Assembly (NCBI GenBank): GCA_035610835.1
Contig: CM069459.1
Location: 59,179,817 to 59,243,816, forward strand
Length of the DNA stretch: 64,000 nucleotides
Source: Ophiura sarsii
Taxonomy: Eukaryota; Echinodermata; Ophiuroidea; Amphilepidida; Ophiuridae
Direction: 5' to 3'
Below the pieces are notes generated by a model. The model was not told where the DNA came from. It worked only from the letters and a program-made list of their open reading frames with translations, and did not search any database. Below, piece after piece: positions 35,654 through 45,753 of the stretch. Numbering within the stretch: position 1 is the first letter of the stretch; the number at the start of each line of letters is the position of its first letter. A program made the position numbers and the translations under genes.

Positions 35654-36210
35654 GGAGTAGGGGGAAAATCGTAACATACATTCTGTTATCAAACATGTTA
35701 TATATCGTCAGCCTGCTTCGATAATTGCCTAACTCATTTTTTTTAGTTCTTAGAAAACAACAAAAGTAGGAAACCTGTTACCTTTGTACCTGTTACTCAT
35801 TTTGCATTATTGATGTATGGTTTTTCATTATGTGGAATGTGACATGTATTGTTGATGGCCTCGATTGGCGTGCATGGATGCACTAATCCAAGTCATAGAA
35901 ACAGATGAACACAGCCATACAATAATTTAATTAATTCCATGGATTTGTCAATGCAAATTCAATAATGCAAAATGAGTAACATGTTGGAGTAGTCTGGTGG
36001 CCCTTTTGCAACAAATCTCTTCATTTATCAACACTTTTGATTGGTCAATGACTTAGATATTATAACAGCATGTGCATAATGTAATGAAGTCTTGATTTAT
36101 GCAAAAAACTCAATTTTGCTGAAAAGTGAGTTAGGCAATTATCGAAGCAGGCTGACGATATGGAGGAGTAGGGGAAATCGTAATATTCATTCTGTTATCA
36201 AATGTTATTT
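35654..36210. mobile_element. TA-flanked TIR element between 50-bp direct repeats
   Basis: The element is 35705-36158: TCGTCAGCCTGCTTCGATAA then TTGCCTAACTCA is inverted at the right, with TA on both sides. Inner pair: CTGTTACTCATTTTGCATTA / TAATGCAAAATGAGTAACA. Outside it, GGAGTAGGGGGAAAATCGTA then ACATACATTCTGTTATCAAA (35655-35695) recurs in the same orientation at 36165-36205. The direct repeats are far too long for a target duplication. Confidence 0.85.
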
Positions 36211-36740
36211 TCTCCTCCAACCATCCCCTCGGAAGCTGCTCAAAAGCACGTAATCATCGCTGTAATAACATCGGTATAAGAATATCCATCTATCTTTCTA
36301 AAATAAATTCAGAAATGTCATAACCGTACGCAAGCGTTCCTTAGATTGCATGTAATTATTATACTGTTGTTGAAAAGTGTAATGTAATCATTGGAGAGTA
36401 CGTAGAAGGTTACTCCTTTATGCCATGACATAAACGTCGGAGATCACAACATTTATTCCAAGAGTACAGGATAAGTCGTCCCTTGATTACTACCATATAA
36501 ATATATATATAAAAAGATATTTTTTTCTTCTGCTCGGTAGATTGTTTGATACGAGTTATTTATATCAACATTTAATGTACGTACATACATCAAGTAATTG
36601 CATTCGTTCTTTGACGTTTCTTGCACGCGAAATTGACGCTGAGCGTCCGCAATGACATACAGATGCTACAGTCTTAGCACTAGTTCCGTGTGTCGGGGTG
36701 ATTATATATTGGTCCAAGCTTATGATCTATGAGCTATATA
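36211..36740. other. No feature recognised
   Basis: Nothing supported. Confidence 0.4.
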
Positions 36741-36743
36741 TAA

Positions 36744-37278
36744 GGGGCGACGTCAAAACTCGACCGCCCGTTGACTGCCGGTTACGGGCGGTTCCGCCCG
36801 GTTCTTTCAGGTCAAATGTTTTAATGGTATATGAATATTCGCGCATGCAACACTGAACAACCGCCGGTTGACTTAATGCTGTAATCTGACCAATTTACAC
36901 TATCAATCTGTTACTTTGCGGTCATAATAGCTCTCTCTATAATCGTTCTATAAAAAAACAACATTCATAGACTTTCGGTATTGATTTTAAAAAGTTAATT
37001 GAGCTATAAACAGATTGAAAAAGCCAACCCCAGCGAAAATCAATAGCTGTATTGTACTGGCTGTCAACTGAGATTTTTAAGTCTTAAAAGAGCCCATTAC
37101 TTCAAGATGTTATTGCTCACGTGTGTGATGAGGCACTTTCAACCGGTCGTGTTCACCAGAGTGTTACTATTTGACCTCATTATGTGTGTATATTATAACA
37201 GACGACACGTTTTGTGAGAACCGAACGGAACCGGCCGTAACCGGCGGTTGCCGGGCGGTCGAGTTTTGACGTGATCCC
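36744..37278. mobile_element. GC-ended Harbinger-like MITE with TAA duplication
   Basis: GGGGCGACGTCAAAACTCGA then CCGCCCG at the left is inverted at the right (CGGGCGGTCGAGTTTTGACG then TGATCCC). TAA lies at 36741-36743 and 37279-37281. The GC-rich arms (about 60 bp) are full of CCGGT/ACCGG words and contrast with the AT-rich core. Non-coding. Confidence 0.85.
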
Positions 37279-37524
37279 TAAGCTCAAGCTATATCACTCT
37301 AGATTCACTTGCGTTGAGATTTCAACTTGAACTCATTAAGAATGGGCTATTTCCTTTGACTTCTCGATACCAAACTTAGTGGGCATTTATCTTTATCAGT
37401 TATGACCTGACAGTAAAGTGACAGCTGTTCATAAAGCTGACCAATGTCCATCCGGTCCCGTTTTCCTTGCCTATCATGTGAACATCAACAATTGATGGGT
37501 ACCCAACCCTGCGTGTGTGAAACG

Positions 37525-37900
37525 CCCGGGGGGGGGGGGGGGGGGGGTACTCACGTATATTGGCCATACGGGTATGTGCAGCAGCCAAGGACCCCTTTTA
37601 ACGCCTTTCGGCCGCTCCTAAGACCTCCTTTTCATCCACTGGCAGTTCCATAATACCCTTTTCATCCATTGGCAGTTCCCTTGGACCCCAAATTCAACCA
37701 AAAATCATAAAATGTGTGAACATTTGAGTTATGTAGCCTCAAATTTGGCCTAAATTCAGTTCTCTAAGACCCCAATTTCGGCGACCGTTCAGTTCGGTAA
37801 GCCCCTGTTTTGGTGCCCGTTCAGTTCGGTCAGCCCCTGTTTTCAGACTGCCCAGCCGCACACCCCTATACCCTCTTCAAATTCGGGGTGAAACGGGTAA
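37525..37900 (+). repeat. Dispersed repeat with short tandem duplications
   Basis: It starts with a 20-G run (37528-37547), then TACTCACGTATATTGGCCAT and ACGGGTATGTGCAGC, a phrase I recall from dispersed repeats in marine invertebrates (recall, unchecked). Downstream are direct duplicates: CTTTTCATCCA(C/T)TGGCAGTTCC (37629 and 37658) and CCGTTCAGTTCGGT (37788 and 37820). Confidence 0.55.
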
Positions 37901-38776
37901 TTTAAGGGGACGTTGGGATACTAATGGTTGTCCTAATGGCAACTTATACTATATGCACAATCCCCTTTCGCCAAATGGGCATGTACGTTGTGTTGTGTAA
38001 AGAGTTCCAAAGTTATGCACACACAAAATACACCGGATACCTGTAACGCTCGAGCTTAATTGTTAACGCAATAACCTTATGCACTTTATGGTATCATCTG
38101 CAATAGATACAACAAATGCGCTGAAGTTGTATATTTCAGATATAGCGAACATCATGAACTTCATCGGTAGTGTACACAACTTCGTATATGGTGTACACAG
38201 CGTCCTACATAATCACGATTTACAACGTTTTCATATTGTTCGGAGGCGTTTTCAGGTATAGTGTGGGCATCTCGGGTGCGGGAGGTGTTGGGAGGCGCGG
38301 GATAATCAACATTATTAAAAATGGCTGTAATAGAATACCGTGAATGGATTTTAATTTGACGTCATCAATCGTCCCGCACGTCACTGTTTTGTGCGTCCTT
38401 TTTGTGCGTCCTTTTGTACTGGACAATAGAAATATAATGCATGCAATTATTTAAAGTTGATTAAAATGACTATACCCTTAGGCATGCACTGTTCTTGGAA
38501 TTGAGTGGATGATGGCGTAGCCTAATCCCAGTCACGTATTCAACGATGTATACTAGGCGTGTTTTCAATTCGGCCTAACGTGCCGCGCGGAATGCGTTAT
38601 AGAGGGTACTATTTAGCTAACGTTAGCTCCAAAGGCAAGTGATGCAGCTTCGCTAACGGTAACTATAGTAGTGTAGTGATTTTTACTGAGACGAGGAAGA
38701 TTATATAGGGTTAACTTGGTTAAGGAGACACGAACAATTGTAAAGTATCTCTTAAAAGTCTTAACTTTCAAGGCGT
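37901..38776. other. No feature recognised
   Basis: Unique-looking. No gene supported. Confidence 0.4.
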
Positions 38777-38997
38777 GTTTTGGGCAGTAGCGTAAATAGG
38801 GTCTTCAATTTGGGGATAGGGGGGGGGGGGGGCATGTGGAGGACTGTCATCAGGGGGGGCATATTTTTTTTTGACTATTTTTTTAGTATACATAGGTATA
38901 CACAGAGTTTGTCATTTCATTTGGGGGCACCAGGGGCGGGGGCAAGCCTTCTGGCGGGGCACCCCTTGCCCCTTCTGGTTACGCCACTGGTTTTGGG
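38777..38997 (+). mobile_element. hAT MITE with perfect 8-bp target duplication
   Basis: The element is 38785-38989: CAGTAGCGTAAATAGG at the left, CTTCTGGTTACGCCACTG at the right. GTTTTGGG lies on both sides (38777-38784 and 38990-38997), a perfect 8-bp duplication diagnostic of hAT. The interior has a 14-G run and GGGGGCACCAGGGGCGGGGG. Non-coding. Confidence 0.93.
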
Positions 38998-39005
38998 AAT
39001 ACAAC

Positions 39006-39146
39006 TACACAGAAAGAAAAAAGTGAGTCATCATCGAAAAATGAGTCATTTTGTCCGTGTAGTGACACACTATGGCTCAAAATGAGTCATTTTGTCCGTG
39101 TAGTGACTCATTTTACGATAATGACTCACTTATTTTTTTCTGTGTA
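39006..39146. mobile_element. 141-bp MITE, TGAGTCA-word type
   Basis: TACACAGAAAGAAAAAAGTG then AGTCAT at the left, and ATGACTCACTTATTTTTTTC then TGTGTA at the right, with TA ends. The interior repeats AATGAGTCATTTT and GTCCGTGTAGTGAC. TGAGTCA is a near-palindrome (an AP-1-like word). It starts nine bases after the hAT target duplication. Non-coding. Confidence 0.9.
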
Positions 39147-39169
39147 GTAGGGAAGCATATGTCAAATTA

Positions 39170-39266
39170 GGGGGGGGGGGGTAAGTCCGCGTCGGTAATC
39201 GAACCCGGATCGCCCGCTTGGAATTCCTGTTCCAATATAATTGAACCAGGTAGTCAGCTTGACATC
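39170..39266 (-). repeat. tRNA-like remnant (possible SINE head)
   Basis: On the minus strand, GATCCGGGTTCGATTACCGA contains a near-consensus B box with a T-arm, preceded by TTGGAACAGGAATTCCAA, which can form an anticodon-like stem. No good A box. The 12-G run at 39170-39181 abuts it. Confidence 0.4.
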
Positions 39267-39879
39267 AGTTTTTCCTTCGCATATGATCGCACGCCTGATC
39301 GCGCCACGCGCCATAAACCACTATATATAATGATCGAATCTATTTTTTTGTTCAGCTATTTTTTGTTCACTCCTTGATATAAGCTACCTATGATTAAGCT
39401 ACATTATGAGTACATTGTTAATATTTATTCGAAACGTCATACATGTGTATAAAACGAACCAGCCTAAATCATAATAAATACTCGTCATGGTAACGTGAGG
39501 AGAATATGTATATTGCCCGAGGTGTCGTTTCATAGATTGAGTATGGAATATGGTAATACACTTCATTAAATTGTCGTACATTATGCATAACCAGTTTTTA
39601 ACACTGTTATACATTGATTCTTCATAATTGGAAGGGTCGGGTTTGAAAAGGTATTCCGATGATTGGCCTAGATTCCATATCGGCTATTGTGCGATATGAT
39701 CAACGTCTACACATAATTGCCTAGGGATGATTAGGATACTTGCATATTGTCTTTTCCAATAGCTAAAACATATTGTAAATTAACTTTAATAATAAATGTC
39801 GTTTCGAAACTGATAATAGCGTGAACACAAAGCACGTCAACAATGCTGGTTTCTTGATCAGTAAGGTTTTATAACAATC
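39267..39879. other. No feature recognised
   Basis: Nothing supported. Confidence 0.4.
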
Positions 39880-40511
39880 TACAGGCTGTCCCAAAATGAT
39901 TAGTACCCATCGATGCCCAAAGTTCGATAAGTTTGTTCATCATCAAAATTAATGATATTAGATCCGTTGATATTCTATCATATTTGCTATACTGTACCCT
40001 TTTATTAAAATTTTAAATCATGAATGTCGGACTTATTTTAATGAAGTTACACTCCATTGTGTATAAGACATGGTGATTTCACCTTTTTGGCAAAGTGCAA
40101 AAAAATGTGTTTTTAAACAGCTTGTTTGAACAAAACTAATACATTCTCTTAATCTCTTGTCTGATAATAGATTTGGATCCTTTCTATTTTAAACTGCTGT
40201 TGTATCATATTGTTGTTCAAACCATTAATACTTATAAAAATATTAATACTAATAAAAATGGATCGTTTCTTTCAAACAAGCTGTAATAGCACACACATTT
40301 CTTAGCACTTTGTCAAAAAGGTGAAATCACCATAATGGAGTGTATCTTGAGTTTGATAAATCCGATATTCATAATCTAAAATTCTAATGAAATAGTACAG
40401 TATGACAAAGATGATTTTAAACAACGGACCTAATTTCATCAATTTTGATGATGACAAAAATTATGAAACTTTGAGCATCGATGGGTACTGATCATTCTAG
40501 GACAGCCTGTA
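39880..40511. mobile_element. mariner-type element, copy 2 (632 bp)
   Basis: TACAGGCTGTCCCAAAATGA at the left and, inverted, TCATTCTAGGACAGCCTGTA at the right. Long arms are shared with 32462-33782 (for example CACTCCATTGTGTATAAGAC and CACTTTGTCAAAAAGGTGAA). No transposase. This is close to the intact non-autonomous form and shows what was inserted into copy 1. Confidence 0.87.
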
Positions 40512-40631
40512 TGTGGCCCCATTCATTGCATCCTTTAAAAGCGATACCTATCACATGGCACTTTCGAATAAAGGTAAACTATGATATACTTATATGTTGC
40601 AGGAAGGTTTGCAATAATGCTGCACAGCAAC

Positions 40632-40870
40632 AAAGAAGATTTCTTGTGCATCCCAGCATGCATCACGGCAGTGTTATCAGACCGCTGAGGTTTGTCTGAC
40701 TACCCCATTGTGGTTCTGATCAACAAATGAACAAAAACGAAATTGAATCCCAACTAAAACTAGCATACGTGTATTTCAAAAAACAGAGGGATTCAAAAAA
40801 ACAAATTAAGAGAGGAATGAATGGAAGTCATTGTACTACATGCTGCAGGATTTTCTTAAGACCCTCATTT
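40632..40870 (-). repeat. Inverted copy of the 7210-7660 family
   Basis: AAGAAGATTTCTTGTGCATC then CCAGCATGCATCA matches the family terminus. The interior 40730-40870 is the reverse complement of about 7320-7470 (ATTGAATCCCAACTAAAAC, GCAGGATTTTCTTAAGACCC). The far end is missing. Confidence 0.7.
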
Positions 40871-40914
40871 TTCGCTACGGGCCAATGAAATCTAGCTTAG
40901 GTTCTTTCCATTAA

Positions 40915-41230
40915 ACAGAGGGCCAACGTTTTGACTAAATTACTCTTTAGATGGTACAGCACCCTACTCAATTGGCAAACGGGCGCGATTCATTTGTGTT
41001 CTCATTAAACAGAAACAAGTACACAAGTCGTACGCTCGTTAATAAACATGTGTGCCTAATTTGGTCAAATCGTTGTTTCCCCTAAAAGATGGGGCAACGT
41101 TTCGATTTAATTACTTTTAGATGGTACAGCAGCCTACTAATTAGGCAAAACGGCTCAAATTTATAGTTTTCTCATCTAATGGAATCACGTACACACCCAT
41201 TATACGCTCATATAGCGTGTGTTCTTGCGC
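40915..41230 (+). repeat. Imperfect tandem duplication, period about 175 bp
   Basis: TAGATGGTACAGCACCCTAC (40951) and TAGATGGTACAGCAGCCTAC (41119), each preceded by CAACGTTT and followed by ATT(G/A)GGCAAA-like sequence, a TTCTCAT block, ACGTACACA-like sequence and CGCTC. Confidence 0.65.
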
Positions 41231-41873
41231 CTCGGTAATTCGTTCAATGACGCTTTCTTTAACACCAAAAGACATGCAGAATTATCGGTCCCGTTTCGTG
41301 TCATTAATCACATCGTCTGTACACATCGCAATGTCACTTGAGATTAAAGCGTGGAAAAGTAGATCCCTCGCTTACTCACGCTACAAAGGACACTTTTGCG
41401 TATAGAGCTAACATGTGCCCGACGTTTTGGAAATGTAGGCGTATACGTTCGTAATGTTGAACCCTCCAATCCGAGGACCTTTGTCCCTACCAGCCGGCAA
41501 TGTGAGGACAAAAAAAAAGTGAGGACCTTTTTTGAAGTCCTCTCTTATTTCCTGCATAAAAACGTATAGAAGTTGGATCCTTACCCCCCCCCCACCCCCC
41601 CCCCCCCCCCCCCCTAAGGGTGTATGGCTATGTCCTTCACTAGACGTCATTACACATACCATACAAATGTCCCTACATGTATGGTACAAAAAATAAAATG
41701 TCCTCAGATTGACTCTAACTTATATACTTTTTTAAACGTGTTTTAATACGGGTCCTTGGGTTGGTGCTCGACTATAGGTGTATAAGTTGTGTAAGTTTTT
41801 GGGACACGCGGTATGGTTCTGATCCGTGTTTGTTTTCCATCAACAAGTTCCGCTCTATGACTATTACTACTTC
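41231..41873. other. No gene; poly-C tract
   Basis: Poly-C interrupted by A at 41584-41614. GAGGACCTTTTTTGAAGTCC (41522) is a small hairpin and GAGGAC recurs four times nearby. Otherwise unexplained. Confidence 0.45.
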
Positions 41874-42812
41874 CAGTGGCGTAGCTAGGTTTTTTTATAT
41901 TTGGGAAATGAAAGTGAACCGACAAGATTGTTCTGACTAAAGAAATGTACGCGTAGCGCGAACATTTTCTACTTTACACCTTTTTTTTTGCTACGATTGA
42001 GGTACCTTTTGACACTAAAACGAGCTTGTACTATAACATACAGGGTGAGTCAAAAAGAAGTTGTACGGATTTGAATATTTTTTCCTGAAAAAGAAAAAGA
42101 AAATTGACCTAAAACTCAAGCGATATTTTAACGAGAATATTCGTCCGATCATCTGAAAAAAATAATGACTGAAATCAATCATTCCTATCCAGAGTTATAG
42201 CTATTTTACTAAAAGAACCAATTTTTTTAGCTGTACACCTATACGTAAAACAGAACAAAGTAAAGAAAATTTTTAAAACTCATCATTATCATATCAGGAA
42301 GTAATTGTTTTATTCCTCATAATGCAAAATCATAGAATCCGTCAAAAAGAGGAGGTTAAAGTCGTATTGTATTCACTGATTATTTATTTTAGGCACACCA
42401 TTCCCACCTGTGTTTGAATGAAACTCCCGGGATTTAATTTTATTTGAATATGAATGACCGTGTGTACATTTTGCTGCCCACTTAGAGTGGGTAGATATCA
42501 AGAGAATTAAGCGTTCCGTGGACAGCTAAAAAGGGGATTCTTTTATTAAAACAGGCATAGCTCCTGATATAATTGATCGATTTCAATGATTTCTTTTGTC
42601 ATATGAGCGGAATAAGTTGCTGTTTGAATACGTGTTTCATTGGTTTGTCAAATTTGTTTGGTTTATTTTTAAACAAATATTCATTCCCGTACAACTTCTT
42701 TTTGACTCACCCTGTATTGCAGTTTGGGAACCGACAGTGCCAATCTCAACCGATACGACAGTCAAAATAGGGTGAGGTGGGGCGGGGGTTATTCCCCTCT
42801 CGCCCCCCCCCC

Positions 42813-42848
<36 letters not shown>

Positions 42849-42864
42849 TGGCTGTACGCCACTG
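41874..42864. mobile_element. hAT-like MITE interrupted by a mariner-type element
   Basis: CAGTGGCGTAGCTAGG at 41874 and GGCTGTACGCCACTG ending at 42864. Flanks ACTACTTC and ATAACTTC agree at 6 of 8. The part after the nested insertion (GTGCCAATCTCAACCGATAC) matches the hAT MITE at 15428, so the two ends belong together. Poly-C runs of 10 and 33 lie at 42803-42846. Confidence 0.72.
42039..42716. mobile_element. mariner-type element nested in hAT MITE
   Basis: TACAGGGTGAGTCAAAAAGA then AGTTGTACGG is inverted at 42687-42716. TA is at both ends. 678 bp, no usable frame. TACAGGGTG ends with TA duplication fit mariner. Confidence 0.88.
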
Positions 42865-43233
42865 ATAACTTCCACATACATTTCCTTCAGTGTGTACCGT
42901 GCGTGTATGCAAGTCCCCGAATGGCACATTTTTAATACATCAATATTCTACATTTTACCATGCAAACGCGCTTTGTCTGAACAATTCACCTTGAATTCTA
43001 CGTTGATTGCATTTAAATTGATTTACACACACTACAAGTTATCAACACCTATTAGAGGTAGAATTATTGTCTCGAGACTTGTCACTGTGTCGCGCACTAA
43101 TTGAATTGGACTTGCTTTGGTCCGTGCTTTTCCCGTGGTATATTATGATGACGGTGTCTCGAGACAGATGGTAACAAAAGAAGAACAGGTTGACCCACAT
43201 TTCGATGCTAAAATTGCCGACAACAGTTTAGAC

Positions 43234-43480
43234 TTAACACTTTCCACGCGGCCATTATTTTTACCATATACAAAACAGATTTTTCAGAAACCTTTCGCAA
43301 TTTTCAAAATCTATCCCAAGTATTACTCAACCAATACTAGGCATGTTTGTACTTATTTCAATGCATTTTCCATGGTGTTTCCAAATATGGTTATGAAATT
43401 TAACAATTTTGACATTTTTGAAACATTTTGTGAAATTTTGGAATGTCGTCTGCAGCCGCCTGCCACGTGGAAAGTGTTAA
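43234..43480 (+). mobile_element. piggyBac-like MITE, copy 4
   Basis: TTAACACTTTCCACGCGGCC to GCCACGTGGAAAGTGTTAA, 247 bp. It runs open in one plus frame (part of a 132-codon frame 43117-43515), which is accidental: sister copies have stops. Confidence 0.92.
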
Positions 43481-43629
43481 TGTGCAAAAACGGCACCTGC
43501 ATGTCTTTAAATTAATTATCGAGCAACATTATAATGTTTATTGAAATGTTAAAGGGGCTAACAGTTATCTCCTCGAAAGAGTGAAAATAAATAAACATTT
43601 GCAGAAGTAGCTTACAAGTGAAGGTTAAC

Positions 43630-43995
43630 TACAGTCATCAAAAAGTAACTATACAGATAATAAATGGGCTTCTAACTCTAAAATTATATGTTCTACCTAA
43701 AAATATTGAAATATAAAGTTGTTGAAAAATTCATCTTCTTTAATATGAGCTATTGCACGCTAGTCATACTCTCCCCCGTGTTGAATTGTAAAATGGGAAA
43801 ATGAAATTGTGACCTTATCTTACATTTTAGATTGTCACGTCTTCAATATTCAACCGATCCTAGCGTGCAATATCTCATTATTAAAGAAGATAAAATTCTC
43901 AACCACTTGATGATAATATTTCTAGGTAGGATATATATTTTTAGAGTTAAAAGTCCATTTATTACCTGTACATTTACTTTCTTTTTATGACTGTA
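43630..43995. mobile_element. Tc1/mariner-like element, copy 2 (366 bp)
   Basis: TACAGTCATCAAAAAGTAAC and its inverse at the right, with TA flanks. Arms as in 22535-23093. The loop is GTCATACTCTCCCCCGTGTT through CTTCAATATTCAACCGATC, the reverse complement of the loop order in copy 1. Confidence 0.88.
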
Positions 43996-44302
43996 TAATG
44001 AATACCTATCAAGTAATATTTTCACATTAAAATGTGTACAAAAAGGAGAGAAAACGCCAATGTTGAGGAAAACAATCTTCTCTGGTCATGTTATCATAAC
44101 ATTTCAAATTTTACTCTTATGTGGACTGTCCCAGTCTCATATTTTGTGGGTATATTAGCACATATAAACAACACATATACAAAACTGCACAAATATTATT
44201 GTTTATGATTTTTTACATTTTCTGATCGAACAAATCACTGGTAGTCCCATTGATATGAGTATCGCAGGAAACGAGACATTACTTTATCAACTAGTTTGTA
44301 TT

Positions 44303-44644
44303 ATACAAAAGCGTAACACCTGGATTCGACAACAAACAGGTGTCAGCGACATCATCGATAACATCAGGATGGCAAAACACCAGTACTGCAAAACACAGAT
44401 GGGCAGGACACATTGCACGGCTAACAGATAACCGGTGGACAGTCAGAGCAACAGAGTGGACTCCAAGAAAATGGACCCGTAAGCGTGGACGCCCCAAAAC
44501 ACGCTGGAGAGACGACCTTACCCGACAGCTGGACACTACATGGTCAATACTAGCCAGAAACAGAAGTCTGTGGAGGCATTCTAGGGAGGGGTTCCTCTCA
44601 AGCGAGCGAACTACACCCTGATGATGATGATGATGATGATGATG
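44303..44644 (+). pseudogene. LINE C-terminal ORF fragment with (GATGAT)n tail
   Basis: The frame ending at TGA 44619-44621 contains KHRWAGHIARLTDNRW, then EWTPRKWTRKRGRPKTRWRD followed by DL. This is the C-terminal signature (W-GH-R, RW, GRP-RW-DD) of endonuclease/reverse-transcriptase LINEs, probably RTE-like. Upstream, a second frame carries RNTWIRQQTGVSDIIDNIR. A 16-bp direct duplication of GCAAAACACCAGTACT near 44370 shifts the frame between the two parts. It is 5'-truncated and ends in (TGATGA)n (44621-44644). It is an insertion in segment A, since B lacks it. Dead copy. Confidence 0.88.
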
Positions 44645-45504
44645 TATGAGGGTTCCCCAACGTAACTGAATCGTAATGTAACCTATACACAATGCAGTGC
44701 TTTAGCAAGTGCACCAGGAGCAGGCTAAGTATCATTGGGTATAATTATGTGGGGAGGGTATGAAATAGAGGGAGCCAGCTGAAGATAGAGATTATCTGTT
44801 GATTGCATCTGTAAGTGAAATTCGGCGCCCGGTGTGAGAGCACTGATGGTCCTCCGTAATGAAGAGCCCTATGCTCACAAATAACATTTAATGCACGCGC
44901 ATATGGAATTCTTCGTCTATGATACCGAACATAATATAAAAAGTCCAGCAGAAAATTGCTTGCATTTGAACGTTAACGCACAAGAAACATCTGTTATAAA
45001 TTAGTATTTTATTGTTTTGCGCAACACCATATACAACTGTAAATACTCAGAGATGTACTTTTACCATCGTGAACACATTACAAACACAATTACAACAACA
45101 CTGCATTCCAAAGCAATATGATGATATCCAGAACCGTATGACCTAATTTGCGGGAAACGCTTTGGATATGCAAGTAAGCCAATGATCCAAGAAAGGGAGG
45201 GATACCGAAGCTTGAACACACCAGGCCACACTGCAGAACTAATACGTATAGTTCAAGTGATTTGTACGTAAGTCTTAGTAATAGGAGGAAAATGCAAATA
45301 CTTCCATTGCAATATTTGCATCGGTATCAGTTTAATTCCATTGGTTATTGGACGTATGTTGACGTAAACTGTTACTTTGGCGCCTCGCGTATAAGTGTTA
45401 CGTCCAAGTCATGCATACGTATGGGCCATACGTAATATTTTTGCAGTGCGGCCTACAATGACAAGTGTATAATCTACCTTTAACTTCCGAGAAAGACGTT
45501 ACTG

Positions 45505-45753
45505 TTAAAACACTTTCCACGCGGCTATTAGTTTTACCATATACAAAACAGATTTTTCAGAAAACTTTCCTAAATGGCAAGGTCTATCTGAAGTATTACT
45601 GAACCATTACTAGGCATGTTTGTACTTATGTCAATGCATTTCTCATGGTAGTTCCAAATATGGTAATAAAATTCAATAATTTTGACATTTTTTAAACATT
45701 TTGTGACATTTTGGAATGTCGTCTGCAGCCGCCTGCCGCATGGAAAGTGTTAA
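45505..45753 (+). mobile_element. piggyBac-like MITE, copy 5
   Basis: TTAA + AACACTTTCCACGCGGC to GCCGCATGGAAAGTG + TTAA, 249 bp, with all family landmarks. Confidence 0.92.

Noticed and set aside
39186..39266. Functional tRNA on the minus strand
   Set aside because: Good B box, but the D-arm and acceptor stem do not fit; more likely a SINE remnant.
42637..43104. 96- and 126-codon frames with proline or glycine runs
   Set aside because: Translation of a poly-C tract inside a hAT-like MITE.
43117..43515. 132-codon plus frame, the second longest in the window
   Set aside because: Most of it is the piggyBac-like MITE 43234-43480; sister copies at 14549 and 45505 do not keep the frame.
44291..44692. 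133-codon minus frame with a histidine run, the longest in the window
   Set aside because: It is the antisense of the LINE fragment; the histidines are the reverse of (GATGAT)n.
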